Origin: a virus | DNA length: 49,454 bases | Strand: one strand, 5' to 3' | Virus record (IMG/VR): IMGVR_UViG_3300048592_000179 | Coordinates: 1 to 49,454 of that record | In this document: positions 23,310 through 31,665 of the stretch, one piece after another | How the letters are laid out: each line of letters opens with the position of its first letter | Numbering within the stretch: position 1 is the stretch's first letter | The notes under the pieces: model-generated | What the model was told of the DNA's origin: nothing | Database searches by the model: none | Seen by the model: only the letters and a program-made list of their open reading frames with translations | Program-made: the position numbers and the translations under genes

Positions 23310-23650
23310 ACCCCTCCGAGTCCTACGCCCGCCAGACCCATGCGGCCTACATGGGCATCGCAGCGCACACCGGCTTCCCCGGCCCGGCCAATCCTGTCGT
23401 GCGCTGCCCAGATCCCGACGAATTCGCGCCCGACACGCTCGAATGGACGATGGCCGTGCGGCTCCAGGAGCTCGCCCGCGATCACGAGCGCTGGGAGGCG
23501 GGCCGGGTCGCCCTGGTCCGCGCTCAGGCCGCGCTCGACGCCTGTGACGAGTGGCTACAGGAGGTCGGCCACCCAGTGGCCGTGCAGGACTCTTTCGACT
23601 GGACCGACGACGACACCGACCGCACCGTCCGAATCAACCAAGTGGCCTAG
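23306..23650 (+). CDS. Hypothetical early protein
   Basis: A protein of 114 residues, ATGA overlap. Helical, with a charged central part (AVRLQELARDHERWEAGRVA) and an acidic end (DSFDWTDDDTDRTV). No family is recognised. It precedes the SSB-like gene by a 30-base gap. Confidence 0.55.
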   Translation: MNPSESYARQTHAAYMGIAAHTGFPGPANPVVRCPDPDEFAPDTLEWTMAVRLQELARDHERWEAGRVALVRAQAALDACDEWLQEVGHPVAVQDSFDWTDDDTDRTVRINQVA

Positions 23651-23680
23651 CCGCCACCACTTACCGGAGACAAAACAGAC

Positions 23681-24268
23681 ATGAGCCTCATCGTATCAGA
23701 CCAGGGCGGCGGCGGCGATTTCACCCCGCACCCCGAAGGGCAGTACGTAGCACGCTGCATCGACGTCGTGGACCTCGGTTGGATGGGTTCCGACTTCGGG
23801 CCCAAGTACAAGATCCGTGTCGTGCTGTACTGCGGCGAAACCACGGAACGGGAGATCGAGGGCGAGAAGAAGAAGATCCCCTTGTTGGTCATGGAGATGT
23901 TCACGGCCAGCCTCAACGAGAAGGCGAACCTCCGCAAGTTCCTGGAGTCGTGGCGTGGGCTGTCGTTCACGCCCGAAGAGGCCAAGGGCTTCGACATGGA
24001 GAAGATGATCGGTGCGCCCGCGTTCGTGCAGATCAAGCACAGCGTGGGCAAAAACGGAAAGACCTACGCGAACGTGTCGAGCATCATGCGTATGCCGAAG
24101 AGCATGACGCCGCCGCCGCTCCCGGAAGACTTCGTGCGTGTGTGCGACCGTCCCGACTGGGCCGGGCCCGCTCCGCACCCTGACATGAGCCCCGCCGCGC
24201 CCCCCGCCGAGCCGCCCACGGAGGCGTACCACGGGCCGGAGGACGAAGACGACGGGTTGCCGTTCTGA
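23681..24268 (+). CDS. Single-stranded-DNA-binding-like protein
   Basis: A protein of 195 residues. The N-terminal 130 residues resemble a phage family with an OB-like core (GQYVARCIDVVDLGW, LNEKANLRKFLESWRG, VGKNGKTYANVSSIMRMP). The last residues, EDEDDGLPF, after a Pro-rich linker, copy the acidic tip of bacterial SSB (DDDIPF) that recruits repair and replication proteins. This layout (OB core, flexible linker, acidic tip) makes an SSB role likely. Standard SSB sequence motifs are not seen. It precedes a recombination nuclease gene. Confidence 0.7.
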   Translation: MSLIVSDQGGGGDFTPHPEGQYVARCIDVVDLGWMGSDFGPKYKIRVVLYCGETTEREIEGEKKKIPLLVMEMFTASLNEKANLRKFLESWRGLSFTPEEAKGFDMEKMIGAPAFVQIKHSVGKNGKTYANVSSIMRMPKSMTPPPLPEDFVRVCDRPDWAGPAPHPDMSPAAPPAEPPTEAYHGPEDEDDGLPF

Positions 24269-24576
24269 TGAGGCGCACACCCATCAAGCCGATCAATCGG
24301 GAGCGGCGTGCCGCACGGTTCGCCCGCTCCTTCGGCCCGAAAGCGGCATGGATCGCGGACCGGCCCTGCCTTGTGTGCGGGCTGCGCCCGACCGAGGCCG
24401 CGCACGTGAAGAGCCGGGGAGCAGGCGGCACGTCTGCCGACCTCGTGCCGCTGTGCAGGGAGCACCACCGCGAACAACACGACACGGGTATCCGCACGTT
24501 CGCTGCCAGGCACCGCCTGGACCTGGCGTTGATCGCGCGCAACCTCGATGACCGTTGGCATCGGGGGGTCGCATGA
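24268..24576 (+). CDS. HNH-type nuclease of the Ref/DUF968 kind
   Basis: A protein of 102 residues. A basic N-terminus (RRTPIKPINRERRAARFARSF) is followed by CLVCGLRPTEAAHVKSRGAGG and VPLCREHHREQHDTG. The AAHVKSRG-15-CREHH layout is that of the RecA-dependent Ref/DUF968 nucleases, which cut DNA within recombination intermediates. The start is a TGATG junction with the SSB-like gene, which supports a DNA recombination role. Confidence 0.75.
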   Translation: MRRTPIKPINRERRAARFARSFGPKAAWIADRPCLVCGLRPTEAAHVKSRGAGGTSADLVPLCREHHREQHDTGIRTFAARHRLDLALIARNLDDRWHRGVA

Positions 24577-24887
24577 TGTCCGCCCACGTCCATGGGACCG
24601 GCGACCTCGCCTACCCCGAGCAGGACCCAGCAGAGCTGCGCGCCCAGGCCGTGCGCGATCAGTTCGAGCGGGTCCGCCAGGCCCAAGCCCGCTACTACCT
24701 CGCGTGGGATCGCTACTACCGGGCGGGCGTCAACCCCGGTTCGCACGGCACGCCGGACTACCGCCCGGTGGACAACGCGAGGCAGGCTTTGACACGGGCG
24801 ACGTTCGACGCCGAGCGCGTCGTGATTCAGGCGCTCGAAGAGGCCGGGGTCCAGGTGGTCCACGACCGGCCCGAGGGCGAGCCATGA
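24573..24887 (+). CDS. Hypothetical early protein
   Basis: A protein of 104 residues from ATG 24573 (a second ATG follows at once). Helical, Arg/Ala-rich in the middle (LRAQAVRDQFERVRQAQARYYLAW). No known motif. Overlaps both neighbours by four bases. Confidence 0.55.
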   Translation: MMSAHVHGTGDLAYPEQDPAELRAQAVRDQFERVRQAQARYYLAWDRYYRAGVNPGSHGTPDYRPVDNARQALTRATFDAERVVIQALEEAGVQVVHDRPEGEP

Positions 24888-25111
24888 CAGCCGCCGACGA
24901 GGTGCGCGCCCGGTTCGAGGCGCTGGACGCCGCGGGTGAGGCCGCGATGCGTGCGACCGACGAGGCCGCGCGCGCCGGGAGCAGCGACGGCCCGGAGTAC
25001 GTCGCCATGTGCCGGGCCGCGTTCGAGTTCGGTCGTGCGCTCGAGGCCGCGCGCCAGTTGGCGTCTGCCCTGGCCGAGTCGGTGGACTCGGGGCGGAGGT
25101 GGGTCGCATGA
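24884..25111 (+). CDS. Hypothetical helical protein
   Basis: A protein of 75 residues, Ala/Glu/Arg-rich and predicted helical (ADEVRARFEALDAAGEAAMRA). No motif is recognised. Tightly packed between two other small genes with ATGA overlaps. Confidence 0.5.
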   Translation: MTAADEVRARFEALDAAGEAAMRATDEAARAGSSDGPEYVAMCRAAFEFGRALEAARQLASALAESVDSGRRWVA

Positions 25112-25563
25112 CCGACCAACCCGAACTGTTCGCCCAGGCGCCGGACGAGCCTACCACGAGCCTTGAGGACCAGCGCATAGCCCGGGAAGAGCAGGCGAGG
25201 CGCGACGTGCTCCGGAGGATGAAGGACCAGCGGGCCGCGTGGCTGGATACCATGCGGGCGGAGCTCGCCAAGGTCTTTGAGTACCGCGTGCTCGCGTGGT
25301 ACCCGGACGAAGCCTACGTCACGGCGGACGACGCCCGGAATCTCATGAGGGCCTACCCGGAGCGTTTCGCCCTCCCCGCCGGCGCATCCATGAACACGCT
25401 GGGTGCCCTGTTCCTCACGAAGGAATGGGCCCCGCTCGACACCACCCCGGGCGGTCGGGCGGTCGCCACGCACATCAGCACCACCCCGGGCTCCAAGGGC
25501 AACCACCTTGTGCGGTGGGCGCTCAGGGCCAATGAGGACACTGAGACATCGGAGGCAGCGTGA
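25108..25563 (+). CDS. Hypothetical early protein
   Basis: A protein of 151 residues. A charged helical start (LEDQRIAREEQARRDVLRRM) is followed by a compact part with 'YPDEAYVTADDARNLMRAYPE' and 'NTLGALFLTKEWAPL', a pattern reminiscent of small DNA-binding or Holliday-junction accessory proteins, but no family can be named. It overlaps the downstream GTG by four bases. Confidence 0.55.
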   Translation: MTDQPELFAQAPDEPTTSLEDQRIAREEQARRDVLRRMKDQRAAWLDTMRAELAKVFEYRVLAWYPDEAYVTADDARNLMRAYPERFALPAGASMNTLGALFLTKEWAPLDTTPGGRAVATHISTTPGSKGNHLVRWALRANEDTETSEAA

Positions 25564-25874
25564 GCGATACACGAACCGGCCCACTGGTGGGCAAGTTGGT
25601 CGAGGCGGTGCAATCCGACCTGGCCGAGATCATCGGGCACCTACTTCGGGGCCGTGAGGGCATCGGCCAGTTGGAGGGGCAAACCAAGGGCATCAACGGC
25701 CTGTCCGCGTTCCTGAAGGCCCAGGGCCTCGCGCTCGACAAGATGATGGGCGACCTGGAAGATGAGGCCGCCGACGTGGAGAAGAAGATGCTGGGGTCCC
25801 GTGTGGAGATCACGCACCGAGTGGACGGCGACCACATGGAGCGGGTGAAGGCGGCGAAGGAGGCGGCATCATGA
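25560..25874 (+). CDS. Hypothetical helical protein
   Basis: A protein of 104 residues, GTG start. Long helices (GKLVEAVQSDLAEIIGHLL, LDKMMGDLEDEAADVEKKM) suggest a coiled-coil or helical-bundle protein. No motif is recognised. Confidence 0.5.
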   Translation: MSDTRTGPLVGKLVEAVQSDLAEIIGHLLRGREGIGQLEGQTKGINGLSAFLKAQGLALDKMMGDLEDEAADVEKKMLGSRVEITHRVDGDHMERVKAAKEAAS

Positions 25875-26071
25875 CGCCCCCATGGGTGGCCTTCGGGCTC
25901 GGCGTGGTCGTGGGCGCGAACGCGGGGCTGCTGCTGTTCGGGCTGCTGGCCGCGGCAAGTGGACCCGACCCCGACCCCGTGTGGCAGGCGAAGATGGACG
26001 CCATCAACGACGCGGAAGCGGAAGCGGAGGCCATGGCGCTGTGGGCCGAGGCGGGTGGGCACCATGGCTGA
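25871..26071 (+). CDS. Small single-pass membrane protein
   Basis: A protein of 66 residues with one strongly hydrophobic helix (VAFGLGVVVGANAGLLLFGLL) and an acidic Glu/Ala tail. Its stop lies inside the start of the MazG-like gene (8-base overlap ATGGCTGA). It may be a superinfection-exclusion or envelope protein; no evidence fixes this. Confidence 0.55.
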   Translation: MTPPWVAFGLGVVVGANAGLLLFGLLAAASGPDPDPVWQAKMDAINDAEAEAEAMALWAEAGGHHG

Positions 26072-26546
26072 GAAGCGCGAGATCACACCCGAGCACCTAC
26101 TGAACGCCATCGCGGACTACACCGTCCACGGCACGAACTGTTCGTACTACAATGACGGGGACTGCCAGTGCGCCGTTGAGGCGTTCCGGCACACGCTCAG
26201 GAAGGCCCTAGCCCGGCCCGCCGTGGCCGTGAAGACGCTGAACGACATGGCCCGTGAGGTACTGGCGATCAACACAGCCAACGGGTGGAACGTACTCAAG
26301 CCCGAAGAGTGGGACGACACGTACAAGGTGCCTACCGTACTCGCCCTCATTCACTCTGAAGTGTCAGAGGCTCTTGAGGGCTTTCGCCACGGGGACAAGG
26401 CCAACTTTGCGGAGGAGTTGGCGGACATCCAGATCCGTCTCCTTGACTGCGCCGGTGGGCTCGGCATCGACCTTGACGCCGAGGTAGCGGCCAAGATGAC
26501 GAAAAACCGCAGCCGAGGATTTCGGCATGGGGGCAAGCGTGTCTGA
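26064..26546 (+). CDS. MazG-like NTP pyrophosphohydrolase
   Basis: A protein of 160 residues. The C-terminal part carries the metal-binding helices of all-alpha NTP pyrophosphatases: HSEVSEALE (E99, E102) and EELADIQIRLLD (E118, D121). A conserved Asn-Gly-Trp (NGW) stretch precedes them. The enzyme would hydrolyse NTPs or (p)ppGpp-type nucleotides, tuning the host pool for phage growth. The N-terminal 60 residues contain Cys-rich 'CSYYNDGDCQC' and may be a separate small domain. Confidence 0.8.
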   Translation: MAEKREITPEHLLNAIADYTVHGTNCSYYNDGDCQCAVEAFRHTLRKALARPAVAVKTLNDMAREVLAINTANGWNVLKPEEWDDTYKVPTVLALIHSEVSEALEGFRHGDKANFAEELADIQIRLLDCAGGLGIDLDAEVAAKMTKNRSRGFRHGGKRV

Positions 26547-26976
26547 GAAGGTGCCCGATTGGCTCCACGAGATCGCAGAGCGCATCCGCACCCAGGACAA
26601 CCGGGCCACGGCGCACCCGATCTTTGTGGTCCAGGAGAAGGTGCGGGACTACGGGTACGACACCGACTACACCGACGACACCGTGTGGCTCGACGATTAC
26701 CAAAACCACCACGAGGCCACCGAGGAAGAGGCGCGCCAACTCGACGACGGCACGCTGGACCCTGACGACGGGTGGACGAAGGTCGGATACCACGACAGGT
26801 GGGAGTTCGTGCAACCGTTCTTCACCGAGGCCGCCGCGGACCGCTACATCGAGACTAACGGCCATCGTCACTCTGGAGTCCTGCGCGTCTACGCGGACTC
26901 GGCCTACCGGAATACCGAGTGGATCCGCCTCCGCGAGTGGCTGAAGGCGCTCACCCCGGAGGTGCCCCATGTCTGA
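26527..26976 (+). CDS. Hypothetical early protein of a common phage type
   Basis: A protein of 149 residues from ATG 26527 (GAGG site eight bases upstream). A GTG at 26539 would give an N-terminus (SEK) like several other genes here. The central 'FVVQEKVRDYGYDTDYTDDTVWLDD' and acidic 'LDPDDGWTKVGY' are familiar from many uncharacterised phage proteins. No biochemical function is known to me. Confidence 0.65.
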   Translation: MGASVSEKVPDWLHEIAERIRTQDNRATAHPIFVVQEKVRDYGYDTDYTDDTVWLDDYQNHHEATEEEARQLDDGTLDPDDGWTKVGYHDRWEFVQPFFTEAAADRYIETNGHRHSGVLRVYADSAYRNTEWIRLREWLKALTPEVPHV

Positions 26977-27718
26977 GAAGCCGATCCTGTTCAGCGCCCC
27001 CATGGTGCGGGCCATCCTCGACGGCACCAAGACCGAGACGCGGCGGGTGGTGAAGTGGCCCGCAGGGTGCGATGAGTTCTGGAGAGAGGACGCTCGTCCG
27101 TGGCTTCTCGGTTTTGGTGGTGGAGACTATCCAGACGTATCTGACGGCCTTATCCAGGTTGAGGATGCCCCTGTGTTGCGTGTCTGCCCCTACGGCGCCC
27201 CCGGCGACATCCTGTGGGTGCGGGAGACGTGGCGCCCGTGGTCGTGGCACGAGGGCGAGCCCATCACGGTGGAGTTCCAAGCGGGCGGGCCGCGCACCGA
27301 ATGTGAGAGTGACCCGGCATGGGCCTTCCGCTACGAACAGTGGGAAGAGCGGACGTGGATCGCGCTCACCGAGGAGCTTGAGGCCAAGGGCGTCCAGACC
27401 GACGATGACGGGTTCTATCGATGGGAAGGCGAAAACCCCCTCCGTTGGCGTCCCTCGATCCACATGCCCCGGTGGGCCGCACGGCTGTTCCTGCGCGTCA
27501 CCGATGTCCGCCTGGAGCGGGTGCAGGACATCACGGAGGAGGGGGCTATCGCGGAGGGGGTCCGGGGCGACGAACACGATTGGGCTGACCAGCCTACGCC
27601 CTCCATGTGCTTCAGCGCGCTCTGGGACTCCCTGAACGCCAAGCGCGGATACGGCTGGGACGCCAACCCGTGGGTGTGGGTCTACAAGTTCGAGCGCACG
27701 GAGGTGGCCCGTGGCTGA
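26969..27718 (+). CDS. ASCH-domain protein
   Basis: A protein of 249 residues. The N-terminus 'KPILFSAPMVRAILDGTKTETRRV' is the hallmark of phage ASCH-domain proteins, followed by 'YGAPGDILWVRETW' and 'WRPSIHMPRWAARL', which are also typical. ASCH domains are related to PUA domains and bind RNA or modified nucleobases; the exact role in phages is unknown. It begins in one of the recurrent GGAGGTG-RTGKCTGA cassettes. Confidence 0.8.
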   Translation: MSEKPILFSAPMVRAILDGTKTETRRVVKWPAGCDEFWREDARPWLLGFGGGDYPDVSDGLIQVEDAPVLRVCPYGAPGDILWVRETWRPWSWHEGEPITVEFQAGGPRTECESDPAWAFRYEQWEERTWIALTEELEAKGVQTDDDGFYRWEGENPLRWRPSIHMPRWAARLFLRVTDVRLERVQDITEEGAIAEGVRGDEHDWADQPTPSMCFSALWDSLNAKRGYGWDANPWVWVYKFERTEVARG

Positions 27719-28112
27719 CGTCACGCCAGCAAGCACCGACGCCGAGGTGGTGGCCGCCAAGGCATGGGCGCGCTTCTACCTGTGGGCACAGGACCAGCCC
27801 GGAAACGGCCACCGGACTCGCCGGGCGTACAAGGGCGAGTCTGCTGACGACATCCTGGCGGCAAACGGCATCACGCTCGCCATGGGCGCACGGGAATACT
27901 GCCGGATCGCTGACCGCGTGATTGCCATGGGTTACGAGATCGCGGGCGGAAAGCAGGACAACCGTGGTATCGGCGAAAGCCTGACCAACTTGCACGCGGT
28001 GCGGGCGCGCTCCATGCGGGACAGTGGGGCAACCCTTCGCGAGATCGGAAGCCACCTGCACATCTCAATTGCGTCGGTCCACCGGCTACTTCGGGTGGAG
28101 CAAGCCGCATGA
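27711..28112 (+). CDS. HTH protein preceding the helicase-methylase
   Basis: A protein of 133 residues, GTG start in an 8-base overlap. The C-terminal 'MRDSGATLREIGSHLHISIASVHRLLR' is a resolvase-type or sigma-4-like HTH (residues about 103-129). The N-terminal part has no known motif. It may control or assist the helicase-methylase encoded immediately downstream with an ATGA overlap. Confidence 0.65.
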   Translation: MADVTPASTDAEVVAAKAWARFYLWAQDQPGNGHRTRRAYKGESADDILAANGITLAMGAREYCRIADRVIAMGYEIAGGKQDNRGIGESLTNLHAVRARSMRDSGATLREIGSHLHISIASVHRLLRVEQAA

Positions 28113-30472
28113 GGCGAGTCAATGTAAGGACGGACTACGCCGCGTTCTTGCGTGCGAAGGCCACGCCGGGCGTCCGATTCGACGGCGACTACGCCATTCT
28201 GCCACAGTGGGATGCCGCGGCCGATGAGATTGCGGGTGCGGTATCCGTATTGGCGCCTCACCTCCATGAGTACCAGCGATTCGGGGTGACGTTTGCTGTA
28301 GCGAGGCAAAAGGCTGCACTGTTTCTTGAGTGCGGGCTCGGGAAAACGTCTATCGCCATCGCGTGGGTAGAGCACGTCAGGCAGGGACGCCCGGCAATCA
28401 TATGCGCCCCGCTCGCAGCGCTGCACGAGTTCGAGAACGAGCGGGACAAGTTTTTCCCAGACGTGCCCCTTCACCGGGTGGAGACGGGGAACGTGGGCGG
28501 ATGGCTGGCGGAGCCCGATGGGATCGCCCTCGTAACGCATCACGCCTTCGTGCGGGAGCGCGACTTGGATGGCATTGCCGCCGTGGTTCTGGACGAGAGT
28601 TCCATTCTCAAGAGCGGGGATGGGGCCATTGCTCAGAATCTCGTGCGCGCGGTTCTCCCCGTCGCGTACCGTCTGGCGTTGTCGGCCACCCCCGCGCCGA
28701 ACGACCCCACCGAGTACGCCACACACGCGACGTGGCTGGGCTACATGAAGTCCGATGCCGAGTTTCGCGCCCGATTCTTTGTGCGGGACGGGAGAGAGTG
28801 GCGTGTCAAGGGACACGCGAAGGCAGCGCTTCCGAAGTGGCTCGCTCGGTTCGCCCTATGGATGACGGACCCTGCCGCCTATGAGATGCCGTGTGCGGCC
28901 CTTCCCGCGGAGGGCTACGGGCTCTATTACCACGACCTTCCGTCTGTACCAGACGTGAACGTGGAGCGCGACCTGTTCGGCACGCCGAGCGGCCCCCAAG
29001 ACATGAGTACGCGGTCCAAGCTGCGGGCGTCAGTATACGACGCCGCCGAGCGGATGGGCGCCGTTGCGACGTTGGCACGCGGACATCGAACTATCGTATG
29101 GACGATCCGCAACAACCACGCGGACGCCATCGAGAAACACCTGCGGGCACATGGATTCCGGGTAGCACAGATCGCCGGAGCCACGGATGACAATGACCGG
29201 GTGAATCATGTTCGTGCGTTCCAGTCGGGTCACCTGGACGTGCTCGTGTCGAAGCCGTCTGTCATCGGCCACGGAGTCAACCTCCAGGCATGCGAGCGGA
29301 TGGTATTCGCCGGATACGACGAGAGCTACGAGGCGTTCCACCAGGCAGTGAGGCGCGGGCATCGCCAGGGGCGGGTGGGACGTATGGACGTATTTGTGTT
29401 GGCCACGCCCGAGGAGGTGCCCGTCGTCCGCGCTCTGGAATTGAAGGCGGAACGGTGGAAGGATGACGCGGCCCGCCAGGAGGCCGAGTTTGTCAACGCC
29501 CTCGCTGGGGACCTAAACGCATACCGCACCGGACAGCGAATGGAGACATACGTGGACACACCGCACCGTATCGCGCCCGTGGAGTCGGATCACTTCCGGC
29601 TGATCCACGGGGACAGTATCGAGGAGATGGCCAACATGGAGGAGGAGTCCGTGGACATGGCCGTGTTCTCGCCCCCGTTCGCTTCGTTGTTCACATATTC
29701 GTCAGAGACGGCGGACATGGGCAACTGTTCGGACCAGGGCGAGGAGGAGTTCAGTATCCATTTCGCCCACTTCGCGGATGCCATCTATCGGGTGATGCGG
29801 CCGGGGCGGGTGGTGGCACTCCACCTGGCTCAGTTGGTGGCGTTCCGCGCTCGGCATGGGCGCAAGGGCATCCGTGATTTCCGGGGCGCAGTCATCGACA
29901 CAATGGAACGAGCCGGGTTTCTCTACTACGGGGAGTTCGTCATCCCAAAGAACCCCCAGGCCGCCGCCATTCGCACCAAGTCCGAACGGCTCCAGTTCGC
30001 TCAATTCAAGCGGGACAGCCTCGAAAGCTCTCCGGCCCTGAACGATTACGTGCTGGAGTTTCGCAAGCCCGGCATCCAGGCCGTCAAGGTCCGCAACGAC
30101 GTCAGCAACGAGGAGTGGATTAACTGGGCGTCCGGGGTGTGGAACGACATTCGAGAGACGGACGTGCTATCCTATCACGCGGCCCGTGGCGACAACGACG
30201 AGAAGCACATCTGCCCGCTTCAGTTGACCGTCATCGAGCGATGCATCCGACTTTGGACCAATCCGGGTGAGGTTGTGTTGTCACCGTTCGCCGGGATCGG
30301 CTCCGAGATCTATACGGCGATTCGTCAACGTCGGTTTGGAGTCGGGATCGAGTTGAAGGCCGAGTACCTGCAACAGGCTGTCGCCAACTGTTTGCGGGCC
30401 GAATCGGATACGTACCATCAGATGTCCGTGCTCTTGGATAATACGGACAGCCAAGATGTGTTAATCGCGTGA
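28109..30472 (+). CDS. SNF2-type helicase fused to a beta-class DNA methyltransferase
   Basis: A protein of 787 residues. Helicase part: Walker A ECGLGKT (74-80), motif II VLDESS (160-165, DESS in place of DEAH), SATP motif III (192-195), motif IV-V around SKPSVIGHGVNLQ, and motif VI QAVRRGHRQG (412-421), as in SNF2/SF2 translocases. Methylase part: SPPF motif IV (521-524) and the later FAGIGSE motif I (727-733), the order of beta-class N6-A/N4-C methylases. No nuclease motif is visible in this protein. It could translocate on and modify phage DNA, as DarB-type antirestriction proteins do. The specificity domain is not evident. Confidence 0.85.
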   Translation: MRRVNVRTDYAAFLRAKATPGVRFDGDYAILPQWDAAADEIAGAVSVLAPHLHEYQRFGVTFAVARQKAALFLECGLGKTSIAIAWVEHVRQGRPAIICAPLAALHEFENERDKFFPDVPLHRVETGNVGGWLAEPDGIALVTHHAFVRERDLDGIAAVVLDESSILKSGDGAIAQNLVRAVLPVAYRLALSATPAPNDPTEYATHATWLGYMKSDAEFRARFFVRDGREWRVKGHAKAALPKWLARFALWMTDPAAYEMPCAALPAEGYGLYYHDLPSVPDVNVERDLFGTPSGPQDMSTRSKLRASVYDAAERMGAVATLARGHRTIVWTIRNNHADAIEKHLRAHGFRVAQIAGATDDNDRVNHVRAFQSGHLDVLVSKPSVIGHGVNLQACERMVFAGYDESYEAFHQAVRRGHRQGRVGRMDVFVLATPEEVPVVRALELKAERWKDDAARQEAEFVNALAGDLNAYRTGQRMETYVDTPHRIAPVESDHFRLIHGDSIEEMANMEEESVDMAVFSPPFASLFTYSSETADMGNCSDQGEEEFSIHFAHFADAIYRVMRPGRVVALHLAQLVAFRARHGRKGIRDFRGAVIDTMERAGFLYYGEFVIPKNPQAAAIRTKSERLQFAQFKRDSLESSPALNDYVLEFRKPGIQAVKVRNDVSNEEWINWASGVWNDIRETDVLSYHAARGDNDEKHICPLQLTVIERCIRLWTNPGEVVLSPFAGIGSEIYTAIRQRRFGVGIELKAEYLQQAVANCLRAESDTYHQMSVLLDNTDSQDVLIA

Positions 30473-30837
30473 CGCTGAACCTGACCGTGCCGTGGTCGGT
30501 GCTGGCGAGCGACAACCGGCGCAACGTCCGCCGGGGTGGCCGCGCCCACGGGTGGGACTACATCGCGGCCCGCGAGCGCATCGCCATGATCGCCATGGAC
30601 GCAGTGAGAGGCGAGCGCCCGATGTTCGCCGGAGACGTGGCCGTGCGCCTCTCGTACTACCCGCCGGACCTGCGGCGCCGTGACGCATCGAACACGCTCA
30701 AGGTGCTGCTGGATGGCATGTCCAAGGTCGTCTACACCGACGACTGCAAGGTCAAGGATCTCTCATATCTCGTGTACCCGCCTGACGGCACGGAGCCGCG
30801 GGTGGAGATCGAAGTCTCAGCACGGAGGGCGGCATGA
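30469..30837 (+). CDS. RusA-type Holliday junction resolvase
   Basis: A protein of 122 residues, GTG start. The motif 'RLSYYPPDLRRRDASNTLKVLLDGM' and 'VVYTDDCKVKDLSY' carries the three Asp residues expected of RusA. It cleaves branched DNA during phage replication and packaging. It overlaps the helicase-methylase stop by four bases and precedes the phosphatase gene. Confidence 0.9.
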   Translation: MTLNLTVPWSVLASDNRRNVRRGGRAHGWDYIAARERIAMIAMDAVRGERPMFAGDVAVRLSYYPPDLRRRDASNTLKVLLDGMSKVVYTDDCKVKDLSYLVYPPDGTEPRVEIEVSARRAA

Positions 30838-31271
30838 AATGGCTCGTGGTTTTCGACATCGACGGTACGCTTTCGGACCCATCGCATCGGCTGCATTACA
30901 TCCTGAGCGCCCCAAAAGACTGGGACGCCTTCTTCGACGCGGTGGGAGACGACGGAGCCATAGACGAGGCCGTGGCCGTGTGTCGAGCCATGTACCTCAA
31001 CGGGCACGACATCGAGTTCTGGACCGGGCGCGCAGAAAGGTGCCGTAATGCGACAGAGTTTTGGCTGGAGCGGCACATCGGCTCGTGGGCCATCTGGTGC
31101 CCGCTCAAGATGCGGGCGGACGGCGACCACAGGCCCGACAATGTGGTGAAGATGGAGTACATGGACCCGAACAACCCGCCGTTCCTCATTTTCGAGGACC
31201 GGCGTGGCGTCGTGGACGCCTACCGTGCCCGTGGGTTGACGGTGTTTCAGGTGGCACAGGGAGAATTCTGA
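30834..31271 (+). CDS. HAD-family phosphatase (PseT-like)
   Basis: A protein of 145 residues. Motif I is DIDGT (D8, D10), motif II is WTGRAER with Thr near residue 64, and the later acidic FEDRRGVVDAY region near residue 120 fits motif III/IV. This is the layout of the 3'-phosphatase domain of T4 Pnk/PseT and related polynucleotide or nucleotide phosphatases. No kinase domain is fused. It probably repairs nucleic-acid ends or acts on nucleotides. Confidence 0.8.
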   Translation: MKWLVVFDIDGTLSDPSHRLHYILSAPKDWDAFFDAVGDDGAIDEAVAVCRAMYLNGHDIEFWTGRAERCRNATEFWLERHIGSWAIWCPLKMRADGDHRPDNVVKMEYMDPNNPPFLIFEDRRGVVDAYRARGLTVFQVAQGEF

Positions 31272-31450
31272 TGACCCGCGCCGAACTGGCCCGCGAACGC
31301 GAAGCCTACCGCCAGCGCCAGGCCAAGCGTGACGCCGAGTGGGCCAAAAAACACCCGCCCACGGAACGGGAGCGTCCTCCTAGGCTACCGCATCGGGTCA
31401 ATGTCCGCCACGACGACGCCTTCAATCCAGACTACCGGAGGGCACTGTGA
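31271..31450 (+). CDS. Small basic protein, function unknown
   Basis: A protein of 59 residues, strongly charged (RAELAREREAYRQRQAKRDAEWAKK), starting in a TGATG junction. Probably nucleic-acid binding by charge. No motif. Confidence 0.55.
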   Translation: MTRAELAREREAYRQRQAKRDAEWAKKHPPTERERPPRLPHRVNVRHDDAFNPDYRRAL

Positions 31451-31665
31451 AGCGCCGCTACGCCTGGCACATGGAGAGCCCGCGCCCGCTGGAGTACCGG
31501 GCCAAGGTGGGTGACGCCACGCTGATCGTCCGCGCCACCCGCGGCCCGAAGCTCATCCAGTGGGAGGGCATCGTGTACCGCAAGGGCTGGCCCGTCGTGT
31601 CCACCACCTTCGGCGACTACTTCAGCGCCACGGCATGGGCCGAGGCACAGGTGGAGGCAGCGTGA
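31447..31665 (+). CDS. Hypothetical small protein
   Basis: A protein of 72 residues, GTG start overlapping the previous stop. Beta-rich, basic N-terminus (KRRYAWHMESPRPLEYRAKVG). It ends an operon; a 242-base non-coding stretch follows. Confidence 0.55.
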   Translation: MKRRYAWHMESPRPLEYRAKVGDATLIVRATRGPKLIQWEGIVYRKGWPVVSTTFGDYFSATAWAEAQVEAA

